Positions 46,473-57,346 of a DNA stretch of 64,000 nucleotides are shown here, piece after piece. The stretch's first letter is position 1, and each line of letters starts with the position of its first letter. The stretch is from Phascolomyces articulosus (Eukaryota > Mucoromycota > Mucoromycetes > Mucorales > Lichtheimiaceae), in the NCBI GenBank assembly GCA_025677815.1, contig JAIXMP010000014.1, forward strand, positions 744,001-808,000. Direction: 5' to 3'. Below the pieces are notes generated by a model. That model had not been told where the DNA came from, searched no databases, and saw nothing but the letters and a program-made list of their open reading frames with translations. Made by a program: the position numbers and the translations under genes.

Positions 46473-49400
46473 ATGAAAGCACCGCAACAACATCAGCCTA
46501 TAGCTGTATTACCCAACGATTGGTTGGAATACCTTGGACAACATCGTATTTTCGAACTCACACTGAATGAATCACAAAAAGTAGCACATACGTTTGATCG
46601 CGCCAATCAATTCGATTCGTTTGCACAACAATATGACACGCGCATTCTTGTTTTACGAGCCAATGATCTCATTGTCGCTGTTGGATCTCAATTACGTTTA
46701 CTCGATTTGAATGCTGTAAAAGACGCTTGGATCACTATTGCTCCTCAGTTTATTGATGCTGGTCAAACCAATACCGATTGGTTGCTTGATATTCCATACA
46801 AGGTACTTTTTTTTTCTCATTCACTCACGCATAGACATGGATATAACACACTCTTTATTTTTTTTAGTTTATATTAAAACGGTTGCTTTATAATTTATTT
46901 GTTATTTTAGACCTTGTCGACCCCCAAGATCGATTTCACGATTGAATCACTTTCTGTCAACAGTTCGGGTACCTTACTTGCTGTTTCTGGACAACAACGA
47001 CTTGCCATAGTATGTTTACCTACCAGTTCATTTTCTCATACCACCACTTATTCAGCCGAAGGCCATGTGGAATGTAAAGTGTTTATTGTGGGTCAATCAA
47101 TTTTTGGTGAGGATGCACGCGTAGTGAAATCTTTATGGCACCCATTGAGTGAAACAAGAACTCATCTTATGGTGCTTAGCACAGATAGCGTATTAAGGTA
47201 AAAAGAGATGATGAAAAGGAATAAATACAGGAACTTGGGAGACCAAAGAAAAAGAGGATGAAATGATATTGATCAAAAGGAGAAAAATATACATGAATAT
47301 ATTTAGAATGTTTGACGTGAGCGGAAACACAGATGAACCAGAACAACTATTCGATTTGACACCTACCTTTGGAAATACTGCTTTTTCAAAACGTCGACCG
47401 AGTCGTGGTATTTCAGTGGATGATGATCTTGGATCTGAAGAAGAGGCTGTCACTTTTACAGTAGGTGGTAAAAGTGAAAAACAAAGTGCTTGGGAACCTT
47501 TTACTGTTTATTTTGCATTACGAAATGGAGATACTTATGCCCTATGTCCTGTCCTTCCGCATCATAGGTAAATAGAGAGATTTGGATGATTGGATATGGG
47601 TGAAGAAAAAGGAGGGAAATAGAGAGGCGAATTTTGATGATATATATATACTTATTGGGTTTTGCTCACTTATAGTGTTGTTCATAATCAACATCTTGAA
47701 TCGCTTGCTTGTGTCATTGATGCCAAAACCACACGATTAGTGGAACAAAAACTCAAGGATGATGATTTGGATTCCAAAGCAGTATATTATCTTTTACGAT
47801 TGCAATCGCAATGGATTGATGACTTGTTGGAATCTGCCAAACCATTGGATGGGGACATGATGGCCATTACCAGTAACCAACATTGTATACCCTTTGATAT
47901 TCAACGACAAGGCCCATTTAAATTGGAAGGAAAAAAAGATGCGATTTCTATGTCCTCCTCTTCTTCTGCCGAAGTCAGTGATATTCTCTTTGTCAAGACA
48001 GAACCTGCCAATATCATTGTTTTGGCATTTACCAATGGTATCATCAAAACTCATTTACTTGGTACTGAGGTAGATCCACAATGGTTAATGCCAACGGATA
48101 CGAATGATACAAAAGATTGGAAATATCAGGTAAAAATCATATATCTCTTCTTCATCCATTTTTGTTAAGATCAAGGTTTAGCTAATTTTAAAAATGGTTT
48201 TTGTTTAGCTTGGACAATACCTGTTCTCTTCCAATGTATTACCAAAGGCAACTGTCCAAGAAGTCATTGATTTAAAAGTTAAATCCATGACACCTGTCAT
48301 GTTGGTTCAAGATCCACTTTATAATGATACATTTTATGCATACCATCGAGCAGGGTTACATCGATTGGCGTTGACAAAACTGGTGGATAATCTGATAGCA
48401 CTTGAAAAAGTGTTTGCTTCGGGTAAAAGTCAGCATGAATTCACAAAAGCTCTTCAAACATGGTCTGCCAAGGATAATCGTGCTCAAGTTCAATGTTTGA
48501 TCGATTCTTCTATTGCAAAGTAAGTCATTCTATCATGGATTAATGAAAAAGGGGGAAGAATAACAATGACTCACATACCATATTGTATTTATAGTACCAA
48601 TGATCCATTCCTCGGAATGGTGATTATCACTGACATTTACTTGACATATTCTATACTTGGATTGACTCAATCCTACAAATTGGCTTCTGTGGAACTTGGT
48701 TTACGAACATTAGAATCCACTTCATCTTATGATACCACATCCTCATCATCACCAACAACAACAGCAACCCCATCCTTTTCCTCCTCCGCCGCGTCGGATG
48801 GATCTTCTACCACCACAACAAAGACAGTCTTAGCAGACACACCCTATACAGTCCCTTCCTCTACCGAACTTGCACAACCCAAGATCGTTGTCCCCCCAGA
48901 ATATGCTGGTAAAAAAGAAATTGTGATTACGGAAAACTCATTATTGTTCATGACCCAAGCCTCGGAAAAACTCTACAACAATATCAAAGAATTGGCCAAA
49001 TCCAAAGTCAAGACGGAGAAACGATTGGCCGTACAACAATTGGAATTGGGACGCCAAGTGGAAGATATTAAACGATTGTGTGATCGTATTGAACAACAAA
49101 ATATTCATGAAGAACAACGCGAAAAATTGTTGGCAGCTGCACAAAATCATGGTAAATTGGCTTTACGTATTGATAGTGTCTTACGTAAAGTCATGGGAAG
49201 TTATTTACCTGAATTATCTAACGACGAAAAGAAGTGGGTGGAAAGTCTTCAAGAAATTCAAAAGACGGTGGATGGTGATCGAGGTTATATGAAACGAATT
49301 GAAATGGTAAATATATTGATGATAATGCTTTATCTTTTTACTATGGATATCTATCAGCGATGTGTGTTTCTAATTGTCTCTATGTATTGATGACGATAAA

Positions 49401-49672
49401 AAAAATAGTTACAATCCCAAGTATCCACTTTACGATCACGATCGGCACAATTGAGTGGACAAAAGAAACCACAACTGACTTCAGCACAATTGGCTAGTGT
49501 ACGAAAACAGTTGGATGAACAGTAAGTTTTTTCTTAATATCTCTTTGATCTATTTCGTATAAGATAGTAACTCATCCATCCTTTCCTTTTATTTAGAGCG
49601 ATACTTGTACAAGAAACCAGAGAAAAGATCAATTTACTTGAATCCAACATGACTACGGCTGCTACTTCATAA
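46473..49672 (+). CDS. NUP88: Nup88/Nup82-type nucleoporin
   Basis: A component of the cytoplasmic face of the nuclear pore, where Nup88/Nup82 with partners docks the mRNA export machinery. Eight exons keep frame and give 847 aa: 46473-46802, 46911-47197, 47307-47567, 47676-48129, 48209-48519, 48595-49306, 49409-49521, 49597-49672. The N-terminal about 480 residues fit the family's beta-propeller: WLEYLGQHRIF at the start, RILVLRANDLIVAVGSQLR, a VKSLWHPLSE motif before VLRMFDV across intron 2, YFALRNGDTYALCPVLPHH, and LQSQWIDDLLES. A Ser/Thr-rich linker (about 570-600) is followed by a C-terminal coiled coil (LYNNIKELAKSKVKTEKR through the last exon). That architecture matches Nup88 (vertebrate about 740 aa). 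Assignment rests on motif order and the propeller-plus-coil layout. Confidence 0.88.
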
Positions 49673-50049
49673 AAAAAAAAACATATTGTAAAAAACTTTT
49701 AAAACGCCACTTGAATCATTCATTTATAAAACAACAGTCCTTTCCTTGATTGGAATTAAAATCATTAATTTTTTCAACGGTTATTTAATGAGCTTCTGAT
49801 CGCGTCAGAAAAAAATTTTTTTTTCTTTTTCTTTTTTTTTCTTCTTTAACAACCCTTGCTACCTGCCAAGATTGATAGTTATTTTGATATTATCATTGTG
49901 GCCTTCTTTCTATATGTTAAAGAACAGGGAATATAAATTACTTGAAAATCCAGATTAATCACTGACGATGCTTATTATAAACCGTACATCTGATGTTTCA
50001 TGCCCTGGATATATTTTTTTCTTTTGAAATAATAATAATAATGAAAATG

Positions 50050-50080
<31 letters not shown>

Positions 50081-50351
50081 CCAAGATGGATAAAAGGAAT
50101 AACATCATAAAATAATCATATGCGTGAATAAATAAGCTGGGCTATTATCATCTGTCAAAAATAACTTTGTTGAGACTGGGTTCACGCGCATCGATACGTA
50201 ATATGTATAATGGATTGGGGCTATTCTTATAAATCGGGAGAGAAGTGTTTACAACACTACATGTATATAAATATATAACAGAATAGGATATAGCTTTGGC
50301 TTTTCCCTTTTCTCTCTCTTTTTCTTCTTCTCCCTCTTTTCAATTGCTTCA
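49673..50351. other. Spacer between nucleoporin and bestrophin genes
   Basis: About 680 bp of AT-rich DNA with a T-rich block near 49.8 kb and an A26 run at 50055-50080. The last about 60 bp is CT-rich, as expected just before a fungal start codon. No gene. Confidence 0.6.
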
Positions 50352-52377
50352 ATGGCTCACGTTGGGACACCATATGAAGGTAATAGCTTTTTTTTCTCAC
50401 GAGCTTAATATATCTTCAACGGTGATTATTAAAGTTGTTAATAAAAATTGATTATTATTTAAAGCACTTTTGAAAAAGCCTTCTTCTGTCAAACAGTTTT
50501 GGCATGGCGCAAAAAGACATTTCAGTTATCCTGATGTTTTACGATGGCGAGGATCGGTAAAAGACCATTGTTCTTTTTTTTTTTCCCCAACAAAAAAAAT
50601 AATTGGTTCTACAAAAAGAAAACATGCGAATTTGTGCTAAATAACAAACAAATACCCAAAAGGTCCTTTTAAACACGTTACCAGGTGTTGTTGTTACTAC
50701 TGTATTTTCATGTATCGTATGTCTATTTCATTTACAATTCGGTATTGCTGTTGGTATTCCCGTTTCTGTGTGTATGTATATTGAATTTTTAAGGAGTATT
50801 TGCTTTGAAAACAACTGCAAAAAAGGAGCAAGATACATTATTATTTTGACAGAAAAAAAAATTAGGGACTAAAAAAAAAAACTTTTTTTATATATAGTGT
50901 CCACGGTCTCCGTGGCATTAGGCATGTTACTCGCTTTTCGAGTCAATACAGCGTATGATCGATACAATGAAGGAAGAAAATTAATTCAAACCGTCATGGC
51001 TACGATTCGTAACTTGACACGTCAAGTATGGATCAATATTCCTGAACAAACGCATGAAGATCATTTAGAAAAAATGCGATGTGTGAAACTATTGTTGGCT
51101 TTTATCGTTGCCACCAAACATCATTTACGTGGAGAATATGGGACCGATTATGATGATTTAAAAGCTTTATTACCACCTGGATGGCAACCTTGCAGTATTA
51201 TCCATGCTCCACCTGCACCTGCCAATGAACAAGGTGCATCCTTGAGAAGACGTAAACGACGTCTTTTGAAAGCTGTGCCTTTGATTATTTCCTTTTATAA
51301 CGCCTTTCGACCTTCTCGACATAAGCAAGATGGTTCTGGATTGGAACCAGATGATCGTAATGATTTGGTGAATATCCCTCGATCTGTCGTACGTGAAGCT
51401 TTCCCCGATTCCGATTTAGCCCATGCCAATACAACGGCCGATCTTCGACGGATCGCTGAAGAAAATGAACAACAGGAAGGACTTTTTGAACATCATCATG
51501 AGCATGAGCAACAGCGCTTGTTGGATGAAGATGAAGCTATTGTTCATGATGCCAGTACGACCGGCACAACTACTTATGGTAGCATGTCAAGTTCTACCAA
51601 TTATAATTATCAACCTCCTCATACCAAAATGTTTACTTCGGATGAAGATTTACCTAGTCAAGGCGATGCGAATATTTCTTTACCTTTGGAAATTATCTTT
51701 TTGGTGGCACTGTATGTGAATCAAGCTAAACGAAGTAATAAGATTGAATCCAATTTTGTTTCGGTTGTTACTTCTTCGCTTGATACTTTGGTGAATGCAT
51801 TGACTTCGTTTGAACGTATTTCTGGAACACCTATTCCTAACTCTTATTTGATTCATTTGTAAGTTTTTTTTTTTTTTCATTTTTTATACATGGCATGACG
51901 ACACAGCGAGATAATTAGATGGTGATGGGATATTTATATACGTACTTATCCGAAAAAATGGGACCTATCGATTTATATAATAATAGAAAACAAGGTGTCA
52001 TTTTATATATCTTTTTCTTACCCTTTGCTCTTGTGGATTCTCTGGCATGGCTTGTTGCTCCCATCGTTGCTTTGGTTTCCTTTACTCTTTTCGGTATTGA
52101 AGCAATTGGTGCTGAAATTGAAAATCCATGTAAGTACTTTTTTTTTTTGGTATACGGTTAACGACGGATCGTTACAAGTGACATACAGTTTTTATTGGAT
52201 ACATATACTTCTTCCACATTTTACTTACGTTCATGTTTTTTAATTCCTATTATAGTTGGCTATGATTATAACGATTTACCATTGAGTACTTATTGTGAAC
52301 AATTAAAGAACGAAGTAGCTTATATCATTTATCATATCCCCACACGTTCCACGAGCATTCTTTTGGATGGTTCATAA
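50352..52377 (+). CDS. Bestrophin-family (UPF0187) anion channel
   Basis: Bestrophins form pentameric chloride/anion channels; fungal members are membrane proteins of unknown physiology. Six exons keep frame and give 484 aa: 50352-50379, 50465-50556, 50663-50771, 50898-51858, 51987-52129, 52256-52377. Features in order are: RWRGSVLLNTLPGV leading into the first membrane segment; the hallmark ALGMLLAFRVNTAYDRYNEG; a large hydrophilic insert in exon 4 (about 175-290, Arg-rich then His/Glu-rich), longer than in bacterial homologues; TSFERISGTPIPNSYLIHLK across intron 4; LYIFFLPFALV; and the conserved IEAIGAEIENPFGYDYNDL split by intron 5. The exon 5 acceptor was placed at 51986 because this restores HLKQGVILYIF; the nearer in-frame ATG at 51919 lies in the intron. 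Confidence 0.9.
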
Positions 52378-52979
52378 AATAATAATAAAAAGTAATTACA
52401 CCTGTTATCAGAATCACAACCAAAATTTATTCGTCGGGTCATTGTTTTTTCTATTGAATTAAAGTACTTGCAAAAATTATATGTTTCTATATACCACCTG
52501 GACCTAATGAAAAAAAAAAGATTGGCTGTATCACATAATATATACCAACAAAGTATTCTATTGATTATTAACCATTATATGTACAGTATTAGGACGTGAG
52601 ATACTTCCAAAAAAAAATACAAAACAAAATGACACGATAATGTATCATCTGAGATAATATGGGCAGCAGCAAGTGTTAGTATCAGAACTATAGATTATAC
52701 ATTGCCCTATACAGCATCCAAATAAGCCCAATAACTGTAGTGCACTGTCTTACGCACATTTACGTGAGCTTAGTATAATGCATTTAGTCACACCAATTCT
52801 TCTTTAATCTCATATTTTATATTATGTTATCATTATTTTATTTTATATTTATTTATTTTGAACAATCATTATTGTCAAGAATATTTGTTTACAATAAACA
52901 TTAATTTCAATTCTATTTATCAAACAAACTTTATTTATACATTTTGCAGCAATAGAGCTTTGAAAAAAGCTATAAGCAC
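52378..52979. other. Spacer between bestrophin gene and HET cluster
   Basis: About 600 bp of AT-rich DNA. Only short frames. No feature is supported beyond T-rich runs. Confidence 0.6.
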
Positions 52980-53539
52980 ATGAAGACAAGGGATATATAT
53001 ATATACATTACCTATTGCCGTAACCAAAAACCTTTGAACGTGGTGGATACTACTCAATATCAACTCGATGTGGCCAGAGGAGATTACCAACCTACTTATC
53101 TTTTCCGTGTTTCAGATTGGAAAAAGGTACCAGACCATGAAACAAAAAAAAAATCATTTTGCTCTCTCCTATGTATGAAGACAATATGGACAGGTAACGT
53201 AACAAGAGGATGGTGAATACCACTGTGACGATCAAGTCAAGCATTGTATTGTGGAAGTTTATGGTATGAGCCACAATGTATTCTTTACATGATTCATACG
53301 TTTTCTTTCGTGTGAACATGGATGATTCGATGACAACGATACCACCGGAAGAAAGAGAAGTCGAGTACATTGTTCAATATTCTCAATCCTCTCTAAGCAA
53401 GGCAATAATCAGACATAATCTAAAGATTTTTAAATTGAATACCTGTGGTATGATATGTAAAATATGCATTGATCAGTCGGATCATGAAAGAAGGCTGTGG
53501 GATATCGAACAGATGCACCACATCTATAGAAGGTGTTAA
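52980..53539 (+). pseudogene. Truncated HET-domain gene copy
   Basis: It aligns with the first about 190 residues of the intact HET genes: ITYCRNQKPLNVVDTTQY, then RVSDWKKVPDHE, later a CIDQSD-like and EQMHHIY region. The family start codon is changed to ATA (53001-53003), although an in-frame ATG lies 21 bp upstream (52980). The frame breaks at the A10 run 53144-53153. HET motif 1 is destroyed around it, motif 2 has lost its first half (CGMICKICIDQ instead of WYDKICIDQ), and homology stops near 53535. Motif 3, the post-HET region and the C-terminal module are absent. It is a dead 5' fragment, next to the intact minus-strand copy. Confidence 0.85.
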
Positions 53540-53852
53540 AAAATCATCAAGATCTCCAAGTTACGTATATTATGATAAACAGTGAAAAATAAATTATCCT
53601 TTATAAATATCCAAAAATATTATGCAACAAGAATGAAAGAATCATATTTATTAAATATATACAATATATATATTATGCAATTGAATATAACGACCTTTTA
53701 CATATTGCGAAAGCAATATATTCTTATAGACAAATAAAGGGTTTGTATCCTCCACAGTAATATAACAGGTGGTAATATTATGTATATTTTATTTTATTTA
53801 AAAAAATAAGATGTTATGTACATTTGTTTGCTTTTAAATAATATATGAAATT

Positions 53853-55646
53853 CTACTGAATAATAAACTCCTTTGCTTCACTATGGACATCTCCAAAAAC
53901 TGAGCTTAAAATTTCATCTGGATCATCAGAAATAAAATCCTTGCTAAATGTATTCCCAAGAAAATAAGTACCAATAGCCTTGTACCGTTCTTTTGTGCCA
54001 TTTGCAGCATCCACATATATCTTGATAACAGGGAGGAAATAGTCATGCGTATAACCACCAAAAAGTTTTAATAATGGTAACTCCTCTTTCCACTTAACAA
54101 GTAAACCATAGGATTTGAGCAAAATAGGCAAAATAATGCATTCATCACAATCTTCAGTCAATGAGAGTGGCCTTGCTTGCATGACGGGAGCATTTTGTGG
54201 TTGATAATAATGAGTGGTGTAACAGCCTAAAATATTCTTCATTTTAATTGCCCAATCTATTAAAGTAGCATCTTCTTCAATTGTAATGGATAGGCCTTTC
54301 GCTTTCTCCCGCTTGTCAAACTTATCAATCTGTTGGTCCCATTGATGTTTAGCTTGAGATAACGGTGAGAAGCATCCACAATCATACGGTACAACAGATA
54401 GTGTCTTGTAATATTTGGTTGAAATGTGAAGAAGCATATCATCACAGATAGAATGCTGGTGTTGAAGCCATGTGGTTGTGGTGGTAACACGTTCAGAGAG
54501 ATGATACCCAGAAACACCAGTCCATGACGGTAGATTATGATTCTTCATTGTATTGACACGAATTTCCTCACCATTGTTATAGAGGTTCGATCCAAAACAA
54601 AGAATGGATATGTCATGTGTTGCAATAGTCCGATAAAAGTGATTGAAGGTTGTTTTAATATCGATTTTATAGTTGATTTTCATATTTTTAAATATATCAG
54701 GAAAAATATTGGCCAAAGAAAGAATTTTGTCATGTTCCTTTGAACTTGTTCGAAAATGGGCTTGACTGAGTGCTTGATTGACACTTCCTCCTCCTCGTTG
54801 TTGGTTAGCAAAATCAAGCATACAAGCTGAAAAGTCGTCGTATGTCGTAGGTATATCACACGTCTGAAGACTATGCTGCCAGAAATGAGTATCTGTCCCA
54901 ACCACTAATATACGTTTTGATGACATTGTTTCTTCTAATGTCCAACTTCGTTTCCACCAAAGTGATTTTTGTACCATATCAGCCCAAGCTTCTGCGCTTG
55001 CTTCTGTGCCGTCAAACACTGGGTTTATAGTCTCAAAATCTTTTGGATCATAAATATGGATTTCAGGTACAATTGCCACAGTATAACACCCATTACTGTA
55101 GATCTTATGCATTTGTTTGATTTCTCGTAGTTTGGTTTCATCGTCAGATTGATCAATGCATATTTTATCGTACCACAAATATTCGATTTCGAAATCTTTA
55201 CATATTTGTTGAAGAAGCTCTTCGTATGTCACATGTTTTATAGTAGCCTTGCTCCTGGTGGATGGTAAAAACTGGACTTCAAACTTATTTTCCTCCTCAT
55301 CTGTAGGTATCATGGTAACTGAGTCTCGCTTCTTTCTCCTAAGCATACGTCTGATTTTTGGAAAAAATCCATTCTTGCCCATATCATATCCTTCAACAAT
55401 ACAATGTCTACCTTTGTCAATGCAGTCATATTCACCGTTTTCTTTTTGTACAACATCTCCAGCTTGGTCCCAAACATAGGAGAGAGCACAATAACCTGTT
55501 TCTACTTGTTTGCCTGGGACTTTCTTCCAATCTGAAACACGAATAAGGTATGTGGGTCGATATTCTCCTGAAGTGGCATCACGTCGATACTGTGTAGCAT
55601 CCACAACATTTAGTGATCTTTGGTTGCGGCAATAGGTAATGTACAT
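53853..55646 (-). CDS. HET-domain protein, intact copy A
   Basis: Single exon, 597 aa. The HET domain carries all three signature blocks: CALSYVW (53-59), YLWYDKICIDQ (156-166) with REIKQMHKIYSN following, and WWKRSWTLEE (230-239). The post-HET part keeps features common to fungal HET proteins: KEHDKILSLANIF, an NYKIDI stretch, DISILCFGS and LPSWTGVSG (372-380). The C-terminal about 220 residues, with RPLSLTEDCDECIILP (492-507) and a DDPDEI...VFGDV tail, are shared only with the paralogues here as far as I can see. HET domains trigger cell death in heterokaryon incompatibility and related defence in filamentous fungi, and resemble TIR-type domains. There is no NACHT, WD or ankyrin module. The start is fixed by the leader MYITYCRNQ shared by all copies. 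Partner and trigger are unknown. Confidence 0.88.
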   Translation of the reverse strand: MYITYCRNQRSLNVVDATQYRRDATSGEYRPTYLIRVSDWKKVPGKQVETGYCALSYVWDQAGDVVQKENGEYDCIDKGRHCIVEGYDMGKNGFFPKIRRMLRRKKRDSVTMIPTDEEENKFEVQFLPSTRSKATIKHVTYEELLQQICKDFEIEYLWYDKICIDQSDDETKLREIKQMHKIYSNGCYTVAIVPEIHIYDPKDFETINPVFDGTEASAEAWADMVQKSLWWKRSWTLEETMSSKRILVVGTDTHFWQHSLQTCDIPTTYDDFSACMLDFANQQRGGGSVNQALSQAHFRTSSKEHDKILSLANIFPDIFKNMKINYKIDIKTTFNHFYRTIATHDISILCFGSNLYNNGEEIRVNTMKNHNLPSWTGVSGYHLSERVTTTTTWLQHQHSICDDMLLHISTKYYKTLSVVPYDCGCFSPLSQAKHQWDQQIDKFDKREKAKGLSITIEEDATLIDWAIKMKNILGCYTTHYYQPQNAPVMQARPLSLTEDCDECIILPILLKSYGLLVKWKEELPLLKLFGGYTHDYFLPVIKIYVDAANGTKERYKAIGTYFLGNTFSKDFISDDPDEILSSVFGDVHSEAKEFIIQ

Positions 55647-57346
55647 ATTACTTTTTTGAAATTTTCATTTTTTGGAGAAAAAGTTATTATCAACGCAAAA
55701 ATCACAAGAACGATCTCAAAAAAAAAATTGATGTAGTTACCTTGATTTCACTATTTTTTTTCCCAAAGTTGTTTCATGATATATCAAAAAGTTGCTTGAT
55801 ATTGGATAGGAAAACAATGACTTAGTTTTAAAAAAATGTTCCTGATAATGGTTGACCAAAAAGTAACAAAAAGAGAAAAAACGATAAAAAATGTGAGAAT
55901 GAGCATTGGAACTTATAAAAATGATGTTTGCTGTTTGCTAAGCCCGAGGTAGTACTAAAAGTACATAAGCCAATGCTTAATACTGTGCTCAATCTGTTTG
56001 GGGATAGTGTAAAATCCGGAAAAAAATTATTCCAAACCTGAACAGTGACAGACATTATACATTAATGATGCTCAGTTCATTAAAATGACGTCGGGATATC
56101 GTTAAATATTGTTTTACTATTAACTATTCGCTATGCATACAATAAAAAACTCATACAGTTGCGAAAACAATGAAACCATAAATGTAAGAGCAGTAGTAGC
56201 ACGATGTACATGGAGTACAAGATGATACATAAGTTCCTAATTAGGAACGCGTTATTCAAATGCAGGAAAACCTTACTTGACATGTTGAATTCATTGAATG
56301 AATCTTTATATATTTTTTTTGGACATGGTAGTTTATTATAACACTAAAAGTGCTGATCATAACTATAAATAAATAATAAAGTGTTTGTTTTCCATATCGT
56401 TATTAACTTGTTTCACTTGCTCGTTTATATATTATGGGCTATTATTTTATATGTGTTCGTGTTTTGTATATATAAAACTCTTCATTTTCAGTTAGTGGCT
56501 AGTATACTAAAATCAGACATGTTTATTGATCCAATAAAAAACATGGAGACTTCAATCTTGGCGTATAAAAACGTTTGCCGTTGGCAACGTGTGTCGCTGG
56601 GTTTATTTGTTATTAAGGTTTTGTTTATAAGAGTACGGATTATTATTATTATTATTACTATTTATAAAACGTTCTTTTTTCGAGTAGATTTTCTATTTAT
56701 TTTATAGTATACGGATCAAACTTCAATCTGGCATGTTTATAGATTAGAAAAAAGAAGCCAATCGTTGATTCCTCGTTGATCATTGTTTTGTTTATAAAGT
56801 GGCGTTGTTGTCAGATGTATAGGTATCAGGAGCTCAATCGAACGCCTAATATACGTAATATAAACGATCTACATTATTTCTAATATTGTATAAGTATCTA
56901 TTATGCACCTTAATAAATTTCATTGCCCGTAACCATCATACACTCTATCCGTGCCCTATCGTATATATCCGCGGATGAACTTTGCTGATCAATCGATATT
57001 AGTATCAATTATTGTCATGGTATACCCTCATGCCAACAACAACCTGATTATTTTTTACTTTTATTTTTGCCATGGCGTATTATTTTATAATAATATACTT
57101 TTTAAAAACATGACACAGCATATCTATCATAATTGTTTTGTCGCACAGTGAATCTTTATGTATAACGTGGCTTCGTATGTATTCACTGTAGCTATTTTTT
57201 TTGTGACTCTTCCTTTCATTTTCTATATTTATTTTAGACGGCCATTGATTTTTTTTATATTCAACTTATCAAATATCAATACATTTTGCGATTACAACAC
57301 GAGAAAAAGAGAGCAGGAGGGGATACTTTATATTATTATTATAATT
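55647..57346. other. Divergent intergenic region between the two intact HET genes
   Basis: A 1.7-kb AT-rich spacer that must hold both divergent promoters. It includes T-runs near 55.75 kb and ATT repeats near 56.64 kb. Frames at 56381-56707 and 56951-57151 are hydrophobic and AT-driven, without recognisable family. An in-frame upstream ATG (57158) extends the plus-strand HET frame but is probably not used. Confidence 0.55.

Noticed and set aside
51919..51986. In-frame ATG and open stretch before the bestrophin exon 5
   Set aside because: Using it breaks the reading frame from exon 4. Splicing to 51987 restores HLKQGVILYIF and the conserved membrane segment.
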